Source: Leclercia sp. S52 (GTDB taxonomy: Bacteria; Pseudomonadota; Gammaproteobacteria; Enterobacterales; Enterobacteriaceae). Taken from it: 64,000 bases of DNA. The DNA lies in NCBI RefSeq assembly GCF_039727615.1, contig NZ_CP152474.1, positions 1,984,001 through 2,048,000 of the forward strand, read 5' to 3'. Below the pieces are notes generated by a model. It worked only from the letters and a program-made list of their open reading frames with translations. It searched no databases and was not told where the DNA came from. Positions 32,930 to 43,023 of this stretch are shown here, in pieces; the first letter of the stretch is position 1; every line of letters begins with the position of its first letter. Both the position numbers and the translations under genes were made by a program.

Positions 32930-32978
32930 ATGTAGCGTTACAAGTATTACACAAAGTTTTTTAGGTTGAGAATATTTT
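32930..32978 (-). promoter_or_regulatory. lpp promoter and 5' leader
   Basis: The minus strand reads TCTCAACCTAAAAAACTTTG then TGTAATACTTGTAACGCTAC, which matches the E. coli lpp promoter (-10 AATACT at 32948-32943). The leader CATGGAGATTAACTCAATC precedes TAGAGGGTATTAATAATG, also as in E. coli. Confidence 0.85.
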
Positions 32979-33153
32979 TTTGATGGGAATATGCCTATTT
33001 TTGATCGTTCGCTCAAAGAAGCACCTGTTTTGACTATTTCGTGAAAAATATTGTGCAAAAACAGACAATTTTCATCGGATTCATCTTAGAAAACGTACCC
33101 GTTAAATAGAAAAACCCGATTTGCTTTTTTAATAAGTTTGGTTGATAGCGGAA

Positions 33154-33188
33154 ATAAAAAAAAGCGTCCCGAAGGACGCTTTTTATAC
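33154..33188 (-). terminator. Intrinsic terminator after pykF
   Basis: On the minus strand AGCGTCC / TTCG / GGACGCT is followed by TTTTTTTTATTT, about 25 bases after the pykF stop. The rest of the 311-base lpp-pykF gap holds only the lpp promoter and AT-rich DNA. Confidence 0.92.
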
Positions 33189-33209
33189 AAATTAATTCGT
33201 TCGATATTA

Positions 33210-34631
33210 TTACAGCACGTGAACAGATGCAGTATTAGTGGTGCCGCTTGGGACCAGAGCACCGGAAACCATCACCACAACGTCACCTTTCTGCGCCAGG
33301 CCACGCTCAACCAGCTGCAGGGCCACTTCTTTACCCAGACGGTAGAAATCATCAGTAGAGGCGATCTCTTTCACCAGGTGTGGCACAACGCCTTTGCTCA
33401 GCACCAGCTGACGAGCAGTGATCTCGTTGGTGGTCAGGGCGAGGATGGTGGCGTTCGGGAAGTATTTACGCACGGCTTTAGCAGATTTACCGCCCTGGGT
33501 GGCAACCACGATCAGCGGTGCTTCCAGTTTCTCGGCAGTTTCTACAGCACCACGGCAAACCGCTTCGGTGATACGCAGTTTACGGCTGTCGTTGTTGTTG
33601 TCCAGACGGCTTGGCATCACGCGGTCAGTACGCTCGCAGATGGTCGCCATGATGGAAACGGCTTCCAGCGGGTATTTACCCTTCGCGGATTCACCGGACA
33701 GCATCACTGCATCGGTACCGTCGAGGATGGCGTTCGCTACGTCACCGGCTTCTGCGCGGGTTGGACGCGGGTTTTTGATCATTGAGTCCAGCATTTGGGT
33801 CGCAGTGATAACCACTTTACGTGCGCGAACGCACTTCTCGATCATCATCTTCTGCGCGAAGATCACTTCTTCAACCGGGATCTCAACGCCCAGGTCACCA
33901 CGTGCAACCATGATGCCGTCAGAGGCTTCGAGGATTTCGTCGAAGTTGTTCAGGCCTTCCTGGTTTTCGATCTTGGAGATGATCTGGATGTGCTCGCCGC
34001 CGTGCGCTTTCAGGTGCTCACGGATTTCAACCACGTCAGAACGTTTACGGATGAAGGAGGCAGCAACGAAGTCAACGCCTTGCTCGCAGCCGAAGATCAG
34101 GTCCTGTTTGTCTTTCTCTGCCAGAGCAGGCAGGGCGATGGAAACGCCTGGCAGGTTAACGCCTTTGTTTTCGCCCAGGTCGCCGTTGTTCAGCACTTTA
34201 CAAACAACGTTTTTGCCTTCGATTGCGGTGACTTCCATACCGATCAGGCCGTCGTCCACCAGTACGGTGTTGCCAACGGACAGGTCGCTGGTGAAGCCTT
34301 CATAAGTTACAGCAACGATGTCGCTGTTGCCGACAACGGACTTGTCAGTGGTGAAGGTGAAGGTCTGTCCCGCTTTCAGCGAAACGTCATTACCGCCTTC
34401 CAGTTTGATGGTACGAATTTCTGGACCTTTGGTATCCAGCAGGATTGCTGCTTTTTTACCGGTCTTGCTCATCACGTTGCGCAGGTTCTGGATGCGCTGA
34501 CCGTGTTCAGCATAGTCACCGTGAGAGAAGTTCAGACGCATAACGTTCATGCCGGCGTCCAGCATTTTGGTCAGCATCTCTTCAGATTCGGTTTTCGGGC
34601 CGATGGTGCAAACAATTTTCGTCTTTTTCAT
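33210..34631 (-). CDS. pykF: Pyruvate kinase I
   Basis: PykF converts PEP and ADP to pyruvate and ATP, the last glycolytic step; the isoenzyme is activated by fructose 1,6-bisphosphate. The 473-residue protein starts [18 protein letters not shown], has the catalytic SKIENQEG motif (lysine near residue 220) and the [12 protein letters not shown] segment. A C-terminal allosteric domain completes it. A Cra operator upstream suggests repression by Cra when FBP is low, the opposite of ppsA in this same window. Confidence 0.98.
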   Translation of the reverse strand: MKKTKIVCTIGPKTESEEMLTKMLDAGMNVMRLNFSHGDYAEHGQRIQNLRNVMSKTGKKAAILLDTKGPEIRTIKLEGGNDVSLKAGQTFTFTTDKSVVGNSDIVAVTYEGFTSDLSVGNTVLVDDGLIGMEVTAIEGKNVVCKVLNNGDLGENKGVNLPGVSIALPALAEKDKQDLIFGCEQGVDFVAASFIRKRSDVVEIREHLKAHGGEHIQIISKIENQEGLNNFDEILEASDGIMVARGDLGVEIPVEEVIFAQKMMIEKCVRARKVVITATQMLDSMIKNPRPTRAEAGDVANAILDGTDAVMLSGESAKGKYPLEAVSIMATICERTDRVMPSRLDNNNDSRKLRITEAVCRGAVETAEKLEAPLIVVATQGGKSAKAVRKYFPNATILALTTNEITARQLVLSKGVVPHLVKEIASTDDFYRLGKEVALQLVERGLAQKGDVVVMVSGALVPSGTTNTASVHVL

Positions 34632-34835
34632 GACAGTCTTAGTCTTTAAGTTGGGAAGGATATGGAAATCTCGCTCCAGGGGCGCACGGCCGCGGAGTCA
34701 AACCTGTATTGCAAAAGCGTATATGACACGCACTAAGGATAGGAGACATCAAATGAGCGTGCAGAAGAAAGTGTGCCTGAGTGACAGCCCAACGAAGGAG
34801 AGGAGAAGTTGTACGTTGTTTTTTGTATTCCAAGC

Positions 34836-34851
34836 GCTGAAACCATTCACC
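34836..34851 (-). promoter_or_regulatory. Cra (FruR) operator upstream of pykF
   Basis: GCTGAAACCATTCACC closely fits the Cra consensus (GCTGAAWCGWTTCAN) with one central mismatch. It lies about 205 bases upstream of the pykF start, in a region that also carries the promoter. The remaining DNA of this 377-base gap (34632-35008) shows only a GCGGCAGGC hairpin near 34980-35002. Confidence 0.7.
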
Positions 34852-35008
34852 AGGGATTAGGCGCACATTATACGCTTAAAGATGCGCAAAAGGGAAAGAA
34901 AAACAGCGTTTCAAAAATATTATATGCCGTTTCACAACGGATTGTTATCAAGGCGTTAAGGCATGATGACAACCTATGGCGGCAGGCGAGTGGCCTGCCG
35001 CATTTTGC

Positions 35009-36154
35009 TTATTCTCTGAGCGCCTGACTGAGATCGGCTATCAGGTCTTGCGCATCTTCGATACCCACGGACAGGCGGATCAGCTGCGGCACAATTCCGT
35101 TTGCCAGCCGCTGCTCGAGTGGTATTGATGCGTGGGTCATGCTGTAAGGCTGGCTGACCAGACTCTCCACGCCACCGAGACTTTCCGCGAGGGTAAAAAG
35201 TTTAAGTTTACGAATCACTTCAGCGGCACGTTGCGCATCGCCTTTCACCACAATCGAAATCATCCCGCCCGGCAGCGCCATCTGCGCGCGGGCAAGCGGA
35301 TATTGTGGGTGTGATTCCAGTCCCGGATAAAACACCTTTTCCACCTGCGGCTGCTGCGCCAGCCACTGTGCCAGCGCCAGGGCGTTAGCGCTGTGTTTCT
35401 CGACGCGCAGGGACAGGGTGCGGATCCCGCGCAGGGTCAGAAAGCTGCTGAACGGATCCAGAACCCCGCCGACGGCATTTTGCAGATAGCCGAGCTTTTC
35501 GGCCAGCGTCGGGTTATCACCCACCACCGCCAGCCCGGCGACCACGTCCGAATGGCCGTTAAGGTATTTGGTGGCGGAGTGCACCACAATATCAAAGCCT
35601 GTCTCCAGCGGACGGTGAATGACCGGCGAGGCGAAGGTGTTATCCGCCACGCTAATAAGGTTATGACGACGCGCAATCGCGGCAATGGCCGCCAGATCGG
35701 CCAGCTTCAACAGCGGGTTAGTCGGTGTTTCTACCCACACCATCCGGGTTTCCGGGCGGATCGCCGCCTCAAGCCCGGCCAGATCGTCCGGCTTGACCCA
35801 GCTTACCTGCAGCCCGGTGCTACGTTTGCGCACGTTCTCAATCAGGCGATACGTTCCGCCATACACATCATCAATGGCGACAATATGGCTGTCTTTGTCC
35901 AGCAGTTCGAGCACGGTCGAAATGGCGGCGAGGCCGGACGCAAAGGCGTAGCCCCGCGAGCCGCCTTCCAGTTCGGCAATGGCGGTTTCCAGCGCGTGGC
36001 GGGTTGGGTTGCCGCTGCGGGAGTATTCATAGCCGGTATGTTCCCCCGGCGAGGGTTGCGCAAACGTCGAGGTGGCATAAATGGGTGGCATGACCGCGCC
36101 GTGTTGGTCGTTAAACTCGCCGCTATGGACGCTCAGAGTAGCTAAATTTTTCAT
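35009..36154 (-). CDS. mtcC: Cystathionine gamma-lyase (reverse transsulfuration)
   Basis: This PLP enzyme of the Cys/Met metabolism family (381 residues) most likely cleaves cystathionine to cysteine, 2-oxobutyrate and ammonia. The PLP lysine is K196 in HSATKYLNGHSD, and the YEYSRSGNPTR and SLGGVESLVSQP motifs are present. Cystathionine gamma-synthase (MetB) shares the fold. The gamma-lyase call rests on the partner cystathionine beta-synthase directly upstream, the arrangement described as mtcBC in Klebsiella pneumoniae. The two genes are ten bases apart. Confidence 0.85.
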   Translation of the reverse strand: MKNLATLSVHSGEFNDQHGAVMPPIYATSTFAQPSPGEHTGYEYSRSGNPTRHALETAIAELEGGSRGYAFASGLAAISTVLELLDKDSHIVAIDDVYGGTYRLIENVRKRSTGLQVSWVKPDDLAGLEAAIRPETRMVWVETPTNPLLKLADLAAIAAIARRHNLISVADNTFASPVIHRPLETGFDIVVHSATKYLNGHSDVVAGLAVVGDNPTLAEKLGYLQNAVGGVLDPFSSFLTLRGIRTLSLRVEKHSANALALAQWLAQQPQVEKVFYPGLESHPQYPLARAQMALPGGMISIVVKGDAQRAAEVIRKLKLFTLAESLGGVESLVSQPYSMTHASIPLEQRLANGIVPQLIRLSVGIEDAQDLIADLSQALRE

Positions 36155-36164
36155 CTTTATTCCT

Positions 36165-37535
36165 TTATTGCTGAAGACGGTTGCGCCAGGCGGTCAGGAC
36201 ATCGCTGCGCGTGATCAGGCCCAGAAAACGGTCGTTGTCATTAATCACGGCCACCAGACCGCGGTCGAAAATGGCGTGCAGGGCGCTTTCCGGCGCGTGC
36301 TTATCAAGAAACTCCACCTGACGCGTCATCGCCGCCGTCACCGGAAGGGCGAAACGATCCCCGTCACCGCCGATATGGCGCAGGAGATCCCATTCATCGA
36401 TGATGCCGACGACCCGGCCGTTATCCAGTACCGGCAGCTGGGAGATGTCATACAGACGCATGCGCGCCAGCACGGTGGAAAGGGTGTCATCCGGCGCAGC
36501 GGTGACGGTGGCGCCCTCGTCGTGGCGCAGGGCGATGTAATCCGAGAGATCGCCTGCCAGCGGACGCGAGATCAGCCCCTGCTGGCGCATCCAGTCATCG
36601 TTGAACATTTTGGAGAGATATTTATTGCCGCTGTCGCAGGCGAAAGTTACGACGCGCTTCGGCGTGGTCTGCGCCTGGCAGTATTTCAGCGCCGCGGCCA
36701 GCAGGGTACCGCTGGAGGAGCCCGCCAGAATGCCTTCCGTTTTCAGCAGTTCCCGGGCGGTGGTAAAGGCTTCACGATCGGTGATGCGCCAGGCGCGATT
36801 CACCCCTTCGATGTGCGCCAGAGGGGGGATAAAGTCTTCGCCGATGCCCTCAACCAGCCAGGATCCGGCATCGTCATAGCGCCCGGTCTCCACCTGATCG
36901 GCCAGCACCGACCCGGCCGGATCGGCCAGCACAAACTCGGTATGCGGGGAATGTTCGGCAAACCACGCCTGCAGGCCGCCCAGGGTACCGCCTGAACCGA
37001 CGCCGACCACGATGGCGTCAATCTTGCCGTCGAGCTGCTCAAAGAGTTCCGGCGCGGTGGTGGTGCGGTGCGCCAGCGGGTTGGCCTCGTTATTGAACTG
37101 GTCGATGTAAAACGCGCCCGGCAGCTCGTTCGCCAGACGCTGGGCGTAATCCTGGTAATAGGCCGGATGGCCTTTATTGACGTCCGAGCGGGTCAGCACC
37201 ACCTGAGCCCCCAGCGCGCGCAGGTGGAAAATCTTCTCGCGGCTCATTTTGTCGGGCACCACCAGGATCAGGGAATAGCCTTTCTGGGCGGCAATCAACG
37301 CCAGACCCAGTCCGGTATTCCCTGCGGTAGCCTCAATAATGGTGCCGCCGGGCTGGAGCTGGCCGCTGCGCTCGGCTTCATTAATCATCGACAGCGCGAC
37401 GCGGTCTTTAATGGAGCCGCCAGGATTCTGGTTTTCCAGCTTCAGAAACAGCGAGCAAAGGCCGGTGTCCAGTTTATGCAGCTGAATAAGGGGAGTCTGG
37501 CCAATCAGTTCGGTGACGGAGTGGTAAATCGTCAT
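36165..37535 (-). CDS. mtcB: Cystathionine beta-synthase with C-terminal CBS domain pair
   Basis: This PLP enzyme (456 residues) condenses homocysteine and serine to cystathionine, letting methionine serve as a sulfur source for cysteine. The PLP lysine is K43 in GGSIKDR. The phosphate-binding loop GSGGTLGG and the EATAGNTGLG motif are visible. Two CBS repeats at the C-terminus (about 340-456) could bind an adenosyl ligand such as S-adenosylmethionine; that is inference. The ATG at 37535 is chosen for its family-like N-terminus and AGGA ribosome site. Confidence 0.88.
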   Translation of the reverse strand: MTIYHSVTELIGQTPLIQLHKLDTGLCSLFLKLENQNPGGSIKDRVALSMINEAERSGQLQPGGTIIEATAGNTGLGLALIAAQKGYSLILVVPDKMSREKIFHLRALGAQVVLTRSDVNKGHPAYYQDYAQRLANELPGAFYIDQFNNEANPLAHRTTTAPELFEQLDGKIDAIVVGVGSGGTLGGLQAWFAEHSPHTEFVLADPAGSVLADQVETGRYDDAGSWLVEGIGEDFIPPLAHIEGVNRAWRITDREAFTTARELLKTEGILAGSSSGTLLAAALKYCQAQTTPKRVVTFACDSGNKYLSKMFNDDWMRQQGLISRPLAGDLSDYIALRHDEGATVTAAPDDTLSTVLARMRLYDISQLPVLDNGRVVGIIDEWDLLRHIGGDGDRFALPVTAAMTRQVEFLDKHAPESALHAIFDRGLVAVINDNDRFLGLITRSDVLTAWRNRLQQ

Positions 37536-37932
37536 GATGTTTTCCTGTGAGAGGGTCATGACCGGATGATAGGGCCGTAAAAATTTCTCTATAAAGAACG
37601 TTTCACTGCCTTTTAGAACAGAAATGAATATTCATCGCGTTTTCAGAGGTAAGGACAGCAAGACGTAAAGTTGTCCGGATGTCAGGATGGCTATATTGGC
37701 ATGAAATGCTGCAAAAATAGCCATTTTTGCCGGATGGGGGCTGCGGGATATGCATCTGGCAGATAATCATTGCTGAAATTCATCTAATTCCTTTCCGCCC
37801 AGTCAATCCGCCCGTTATTCCTTGCTGTTATAAGAAATTCCTTTTTGGTCATTTAAAACCTGATAATGGCTGTTTACTATCTTTTGGACATCCATACTGC
37901 TAAACCGCCATGAGCGACGGATTACGATAAGA
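37536..37932. promoter_or_regulatory. Divergent mtcB-metN intergenic region with candidate met boxes
   Basis: This 397-base region has no gene. Four consecutive 8-mers at 37661-37692 (AGACGTAA, AGTTGTCC, GGATGTCA, GGATGGCT) each match the MetJ met-box AGACGTCT at 5-6 of 8 positions, the usual degree for tandem met boxes. This would place both the transsulfuration genes and the transporter under MetJ/SAM control. It is a by-eye prediction. Confidence 0.45.
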
Positions 37933-38955
37933 ATGATTGTACTCAGGAATATTTCGAAGATTTTTGACAACGGAAAAGTGGCGCTAACGGCCATTGACAA
38001 CGTGAACCTGACGATAGAGCAGGGACAGATTTATGGAATTATTGGCTACAGCGGCGCCGGTAAAAGCACCTTAATCCGCCTGCTCAACGGTCTGGAAAAA
38101 CCGACCACCGGCAGTGTGACCATTAACGGACAGGACATTTCCGCCGCGAAAGGTGAAGCCCTGCGCCAGGCGCGCCTGAAGATCAGTATGGTGTTTCAGC
38201 ACTTCAACCTGCTGTGGTCCCGCACGGTGAGCGAGAACATCGCTTTCTCCATGCAGATTGCCGGGGTGCCAAAAGCCAAAATTAAAGCCCGCGTGGCGGA
38301 ACTGGTGGAGCTGGTCGGGCTGAAAGGCCGCGAACAGGCTTACCCGTCCCAGCTCAGCGGTGGGCAGAAGCAGCGCGTCGGCATTGCCCGCGCGCTGGCA
38401 AATAACCCGGATGTGCTGCTCTGCGACGAGGCCACCTCGGCGCTGGATCCGCAGACCACCGATCAGATCCTCGATCTGCTCCTCGACATTAACCGTCGCT
38501 TTAAGCTGACCATCGTGCTCATCACCCATGAAATGCACGTGGTGCGCAAAATCTGCGACCGCGTGGCGGTGATGGAAAACGGCAACGTGGTGGAAGAAGG
38601 CGAAGTGCTGCAGGTTTTTACCCATCCGCAGCAGCCGATTACGCAACAGTTTGTGCGTCAGGTCAGCCAGTACGCCGAAGAAGAGACCTTTAACACCGAG
38701 CTGGCGAAGGAGCTGGAAGGCACTGTCATCAAGCTGACCTTCACCGGCCACAGCACCCACAAGCCGATTGTCGGGGAGCTGACCCTGCGCTACGGCCTGC
38801 CGTTTAACATCCTGCACGGCAAAATGACGCAAACCGCCCACGGCGTGTTCGGCCAGCTCTGGCTGCACGTGGTGGCAACAGAAGAACAACTGAACAATAT
38901 CCTCGTCGACCTGCAGCACAGTGATATTGAAGGCGAGGTAATTAAACATGGCTGA
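37933..38955 (+). CDS. Methionine ABC transporter ATP-binding protein (MetN-like)
   Basis: A MetN-family ATPase (340 residues) for import of methionine or a related sulfur amino acid. Walker A is GYSGAGKS (38-45), the signature LSGGQKQR and Walker B VLLCDEATSALD. The C-terminal NIL domain (about 265-340) typical of MetN, which mediates substrate inhibition, is present. It overlaps the permease gene by eight bases. It is probably a second copy beside a core metNIQ elsewhere in the genome. Confidence 0.9.
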   Translation: MIVLRNISKIFDNGKVALTAIDNVNLTIEQGQIYGIIGYSGAGKSTLIRLLNGLEKPTTGSVTINGQDISAAKGEALRQARLKISMVFQHFNLLWSRTVSENIAFSMQIAGVPKAKIKARVAELVELVGLKGREQAYPSQLSGGQKQRVGIARALANNPDVLLCDEATSALDPQTTDQILDLLLDINRRFKLTIVLITHEMHVVRKICDRVAVMENGNVVEEGEVLQVFTHPQQPITQQFVRQVSQYAEEETFNTELAKELEGTVIKLTFTGHSTHKPIVGELTLRYGLPFNILHGKMTQTAHGVFGQLWLHVVATEEQLNNILVDLQHSDIEGEVIKHG

Positions 38956-39616
38956 GAATCTCTTCCCGCATCTGAAATGGGACCAGCTCTGGGCCGCCAC
39001 CCTGGAAACGCTGTACATGACGGCGCTCTCCGGCGTCGCGACCTTTGTACTCGGGCTGGTTCTCGGCCTGGCGCTGTTTTTAACCGCCCGCGGTGGCATG
39101 TTCCACAACCGCACGGTCTACAGCGTGATTTCGATTGTGGTGAACGTGTTCCGTTCGATCCCGTTCATTATCCTGATCGTGCTGCTGATCCCCTTCACCA
39201 AAACCGTGGTGGGGACCATCCTCGGGGCGAATGCCGCGCTGCCCGCGCTGATTGTTGGCGCTGCGCCGTTCTACGCCCGTCTGGTGGAGATTGCCCTGCG
39301 TGAAGTGGACAAAGGGGTGATCGAGGCGACGCGCTCAATGGGTGCCCGACTGAGCACCTTAATTTTTCGGGTTTTACTGCCGGAATCATCACCCGCTCTG
39401 GTTTCAGGGATCACGGTGACGCTGATTGCGCTGGTCAGCTACAGCGCAATGGCGGGGGTGATTGGTGCCGGTGGTCTGGGAAATCTGGCTTATCTGGAAG
39501 GATTCCAACGCAACCATGGTGACGTCACGCTGGTGGCAACGGTGACCATTTTGATCATCGTTTTCATTATCCAGTTCTGCGGCGACATCATCACATCACT
39601 GTTAGATAAAAGATAA
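38948..39616 (+). CDS. Methionine ABC transporter permease (MetI-like)
   Basis: A 222-residue inner-membrane permease with five predicted helices. The EAA-type coupling loop reads ALREVDKGVIEATRSMGAR, as in MetI. It overlaps metN-like and precedes the binding-protein gene by 28 bases. Confidence 0.92.
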   Translation: MAENLFPHLKWDQLWAATLETLYMTALSGVATFVLGLVLGLALFLTARGGMFHNRTVYSVISIVVNVFRSIPFIILIVLLIPFTKTVVGTILGANAALPALIVGAAPFYARLVEIALREVDKGVIEATRSMGARLSTLIFRVLLPESSPALVSGITVTLIALVSYSAMAGVIGAGGLGNLAYLEGFQRNHGDVTLVATVTILIIVFIIQFCGDIITSLLDKR

Positions 39617-39644
39617 ACACAAATAACACACAGGAACCATCATC

Positions 39645-40457
39645 ATGAAAAAAACACTGACGTTGATCGCCGCAGCAACCCTGAGCGCCCTGAGCTTCGC
39701 CTCCTGGGCTGATACCCTGACCGTGGGCGCGTCCAACACCCCGCATGCGGAAATTCTGGAGCAGGCGAAGCCGATTCTGGCGAAGCAGGGTATCGACCTG
39801 GAGATCAAACCGTTCCAGGATTACATCCTGCCGAACACCGCGCTGGCGGGTCGTGACATCGACGCCAACTACTTCCAGCACATTCCTTACCTGAACAGCG
39901 TGCTGAAAGATCACGCCGGGGATAAAGAGTACGATTTCGTCAGCGCCGGTGCCATCCACATCGAGCCAATCGGTATCTACTCCAAAAAATACAAGTCGCT
40001 GAAAGATCTGCCGGAAGGCGGCAAAATCATCATGCGTGATGCGGTTTCTGAAGAGGGTCGTATCCTCTCTATCTTCGAGAAAGAGGGCGTGATCAAGCTG
40101 AAGCCGGGCATCGACAAAGTGACCGCGCGCATCAGCGACATCGTTGAGAACCCGAAAAAGCTGCAGTTCACCCCGAACGTTGAAGCCTCTCTGCTGCCGC
40201 AGATGTATAACAACGACGAAGGCGCTGCGGTGGTGATCAACGCCAACTACGCCATCGACGCCGGTCTGGATCCGGTTCACGATCCGATCGCGGTAGAGAG
40301 CGGTGAAAACAACCCGTACGCCAACATCATCACCGTGCACCGTGGTGATGAGAAGAAGAAGGATATCGTGGCGCTGGTGGACGTGCTGCACTCCAAAGAG
40401 ATTCAGGACTGGATCCGCACCAAATACAAAGGCGCTGTGATCCCGGTTAACAACTAA
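39645..40457 (+). CDS. Methionine ABC transporter substrate-binding protein (MetQ-like)
   Basis: A 270-residue NlpA/MetQ-family periplasmic binding protein. The signal peptide ends SFASWA-DTLTVG, so it is a signal-peptidase-I substrate. Unlike E. coli MetQ there is no lipobox cysteine, and the protein should be soluble in the periplasm. Family landmarks NTPHAEILE and DANYFQHIPYL are clear. It ends the metNIQ-like operon before a strong terminator. Confidence 0.92.
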   Translation: MKKTLTLIAAATLSALSFASWADTLTVGASNTPHAEILEQAKPILAKQGIDLEIKPFQDYILPNTALAGRDIDANYFQHIPYLNSVLKDHAGDKEYDFVSAGAIHIEPIGIYSKKYKSLKDLPEGGKIIMRDAVSEEGRILSIFEKEGVIKLKPGIDKVTARISDIVENPKKLQFTPNVEASLLPQMYNNDEGAAVVINANYAIDAGLDPVHDPIAVESGENNPYANIITVHRGDEKKKDIVALVDVLHSKEIQDWIRTKYKGAVIPVNN

Positions 40458-40479
40458 TTCCCTGATTCTGCGTTTAAAA

Positions 40480-40514
40480 AGCCCGGTGAGTCTCTCGCCG
40501 GGCTTCTTTTTTTG
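40480..40514 (+). terminator. Intrinsic terminator after metQ-like gene
   Basis: A ten-base stem GCCCGGTGAG / TCT / CTCGCCGGGC is followed by TTCTTTTTTT. Confidence 0.93.
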
Positions 40515-40568
40515 TATAAGGCTAATGAATGCTTTAAGCTGGCGTTTTCAGGCAATGGAGTGAAGGTC

Positions 40569-40778
40569 ATGGGCAATGTAACCAAAGACGAAGCGCTGTA
40601 TCAGGAGATGTGTCGCGTGGTAGGCAAAGTGGTTCTGGAGATGCGCGATCTCGGGCAGGAGCCAAAGCATATTGTGATCGCCGGGGTTCTGCGCACCTCG
40701 CTGGCGAACCAGCGGGTGCAACGCAGTGAATTAACCACCCAGGCGATGGAAACCGTCGTTAAAGCGCTGGCCGGTTAA
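40569..40778 (+). CDS. fumD: Class D fumarase FumD (YdhZ)
   Basis: FumD is a 69-residue protein reported to have fumarase activity in E. coli. The sequence from the ATG at 40569 (MGNVTKDEALYQEMCRVVGK) continues with MRDLGQEPKHIVIAGVLRT, nearly identical to E. coli YdhZ. A GGAGTGAAGG ribosome site supports this start over longer forms. It lies in the conserved pykF-fumD neighbourhood. The accessory region begins directly after it, and its 3' end overlaps the convergent permease gene. Confidence 0.92.
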   Translation: MGNVTKDEALYQEMCRVVGKVVLEMRDLGQEPKHIVIAGVLRTSLANQRVQRSELTTQAMETVVKALAG

Positions 40779-41445
40779 ACCGCCAGCGTTTAGCCAGCTG
40801 TTCAATCCCGCAGCACAGCAGGTAATAGACCACCCCCGTAAAGACAAAAATAGCCGCCGGGTAGATCTGCACCCGGTTGTTGACCTGGCCTGCAACGGTG
40901 GTCAGCTCCGGCACGTTGACGATAAAGGCCAGCGAGGTATCCTTCAGCAGGCTGATAAAAATCCCCAGCAGCGAAGGTAAGGTGTTGCGCAACGTCTGCG
41001 GCAGCAGCACCCATCCCAGCGTTTGCAGCGCGCCAAACCCCTGCGCCTGGGCAGCCTCAACCTGCCCGGCAGGCAGCGCACGCAGCCCGGCCAGCACCGA
41101 GTGCATCACCGCGGCGGCGGTAAACCACGCCAGCGCCAGGGTCACGGTGAGCCCCCCCGGCAGATCGCCCCCGACGATCAGCGGCAGCAGATACCACAGC
41201 CAGAAAATCACAAATATCAGCGGGATCCCGCGAATGATCTCGGCCCACAGGAACAGGGTATTGCGTATGGCCCCCGGAAATCGCCACGCCAGCCCGGCAA
41301 GCGCAATCCCGGCGGGTAACGCCAGCGCCGCCGCGCCTGAGGCCATCAGCAGCGTCAGCAGGACGCCGCCGGGCTGTCCGACCGCAGCCCGTCCCCAGAG
41401 CAGATAATCCAGGTTATCGGTAATCACAGTGAGTCCGGCTAGCAT
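40759..41445 (-). CDS. Polar amino acid ABC transporter permease (second subunit)
   Basis: A HisM/GltK-type permease (228 residues) with five predicted helices. The coupling loop is LPAGQVEAAQAQGFGALQTL and the signature ends LLPQTLRNTLPSLLGIFIS. It is the last gene of a four-gene importer (binding protein, ATPase, two permeases). A C7 run at 41146-41152 is in frame. Its 3' end overlaps fumD by 20 bases. Confidence 0.9.
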   Translation of the reverse strand: MLAGLTVITDNLDYLLWGRAAVGQPGGVLLTLLMASGAAALALPAGIALAGLAWRFPGAIRNTLFLWAEIIRGIPLIFVIFWLWYLLPLIVGGDLPGGLTVTLALAWFTAAAVMHSVLAGLRALPAGQVEAAQAQGFGALQTLGWVLLPQTLRNTLPSLLGIFISLLKDTSLAFIVNVPELTTVAGQVNNRVQIYPAAIFVFTGVVYYLLCCGIEQLAKRWRFNRPAL

Positions 41446-42207
41446 TTCTTTACACTCCGGGGAGTCAGCGCCGCTTTTCGCCGCCGTTCGGTTGAGGGGC
41501 CGAGTTTCGTCAGCAGCACGCCCATCGCCACGCCGGTGAGCAGATACAGCACCGTACCGACGGTGAAGGCCTCCAGCGCGTGGGCGTTATAGCTCTCTAT
41601 CTGCCGCACCTGATAAGTGAGTTCCGCAAAGCCTATTCCGCTCGCCAGCGACGAGAGTTTCATCAGGTTGAGGTACTGTCCCACTACCGGCTGCCAGGCG
41701 TTCGCCAGCCCCTGCGGCAGCAGGATGTAGCGCAGCAGCGGCCAGGCAGAAAAGCCCTGCGCCAGGGCGGCTTCCCGCTGCCCGGCTGAGACGGCGCGCA
41801 GCCCGGCGGTAATCTCCTCGGTCAAAAAGGCCGAGGTAAAGACCCCCAGACCCCAGGCGGAGCAGAGAAACTCGGGCGTGAACCACCACACCTGACCCGG
41901 CAACACCGACCAGGCGTGATCGTCCATCACAAAGGTGCGGAAATCCGCAGGCAGTCCGTTCCAGGCGGCGAAATACCAGAACAGCAGCTGCACCAGCATG
42001 GGCGTATTGCGAAAGAGCGAAACCCATACGGCAACGATCTTCACCCCGATGCGCCCCCCCGGCGAGACGCAGCCCGAGGCAGGCGAGGGTGATAAGGCTG
42101 GCGACGAGGATCCCCGCCAGGGTCAACCACAGGGTGGTAAGAAAACCGGAGAGGATCCACTGCAGGGGCTGGCCGGTCAGCACCCCTTGCCAGTCGAGGG
42201 CTGGCAT
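41439..42207 (-). CDS. Polar amino acid ABC transporter permease (first subunit; frameshift at a C7 run)
   Basis: A GltJ/HisQ-type permease. The frame breaks at the C7 run 42054-42060. Removing one base joins LGLRLAG to GRIGVKIVAVW and gives about 255 residues with intact helices. The coupling loop is VSAGQREAALAQGFSAWPLL. The ATG at 42207 overlaps the ATPase stop (TGATG). Its 3' end overlaps the next permease by seven bases. Confidence 0.85.
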
Positions 42208-43022
42208 CACACCGCTCCCGGATGCAGCGGATTGAGCACCTTCTGCAGAAAACGCTGGGTGCGGGAATGGGACGGGTTTTGAAAGAACAGCTCCGGCGGA
42301 GCCACCTCCAGAATATGCCCGCCGTCGATGAACACCACCCGGTCGGCAATCTCCCGGGCAAACTGCATCTCATGGGTAACGACAATCATGGTGATCCCGC
42401 TGTGGGCGAGGGCCTTCATCACCAGCAGCACTTCACCAATCATCTCCGGATCGAGGGCCGAGGTGGGCTCATCAAACAGGATGATCTGCGGCGAGGAGGC
42501 CAGGGCCCGGGCGATGGCCACCCGCTGCTGCTGCCCGCCGGATAACGCCTCCGGATAGTGGTCGGCTTTGTCCGCCATGCCCACCTGCGCCAGCAGCGCC
42601 TCAGCGCGGGTTTCGGCTTCGGCCGGCCGCCAGCCGTGAACGTGCTTCAGCGCCAGGGCGATGTTTTGCCGCGCGGTCAGATGGCTGTAAAGGTTGAACT
42701 GTTGAAACACAAACCCAACCCGACTGCGCAGCTGGCGCAACGCCTGACGGCTAAGCTGACGCGTCGATTTGCCGTCGATCAGGATGTCGCCGGAGGTCAG
42801 GGTTTCCAGCTGATTGATAAGGCGGATCAGCGTCGATTTACCGGAGCCCGAGGGGCCAAGAATAGCCACCACTTCCCCCGGCGTGACGCTGAGGTTAATG
42901 CCTTTCAGCACCGGGCGATCGCCGTAGCGTTTCACGACCTCAGAAAAGGTGACGCTGGCCTGCTCCAGATGTGAAAAATCCGCGGCAGATGCCGCGGAGC
43001 GTGAGAATAGACCTGACCGCAT
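42207..43022 (-). CDS. Polar amino acid ABC transporter ATP-binding protein
   Basis: A GlnQ/GltL-type ATPase (271 residues). Walker A is GPSGSGKS (56-63), the signature LSGGQQQR and Walker [14 protein letters not shown], with THEMQFAR as the switch region. About 20 extra N-terminal residues precede the normal family start. It follows the binding-protein stop by one base on the minus strand. Confidence 0.93.
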   Translation of the reverse strand: MRSGLFSRSAASAADFSHLEQASVTFSEVVKRYGDRPVLKGINLSVTPGEVVAILGPSGSGKSTLIRLINQLETLTSGDILIDGKSTRQLSRQALRQLRSRVGFVFQQFNLYSHLTARQNIALALKHVHGWRPAEAETRAEALLAQVGMADKADHYPEALSGGQQQRVAIARALASSPQIILFDEPTSALDPEMIGEVLLVMKALAHSGITMIVVTHEMQFAREIADRVVFIDGGHILEVAPPELFFQNPSHSRTQRFLQKVLNPLHPGAV

Positions 43023-43023
43023 A

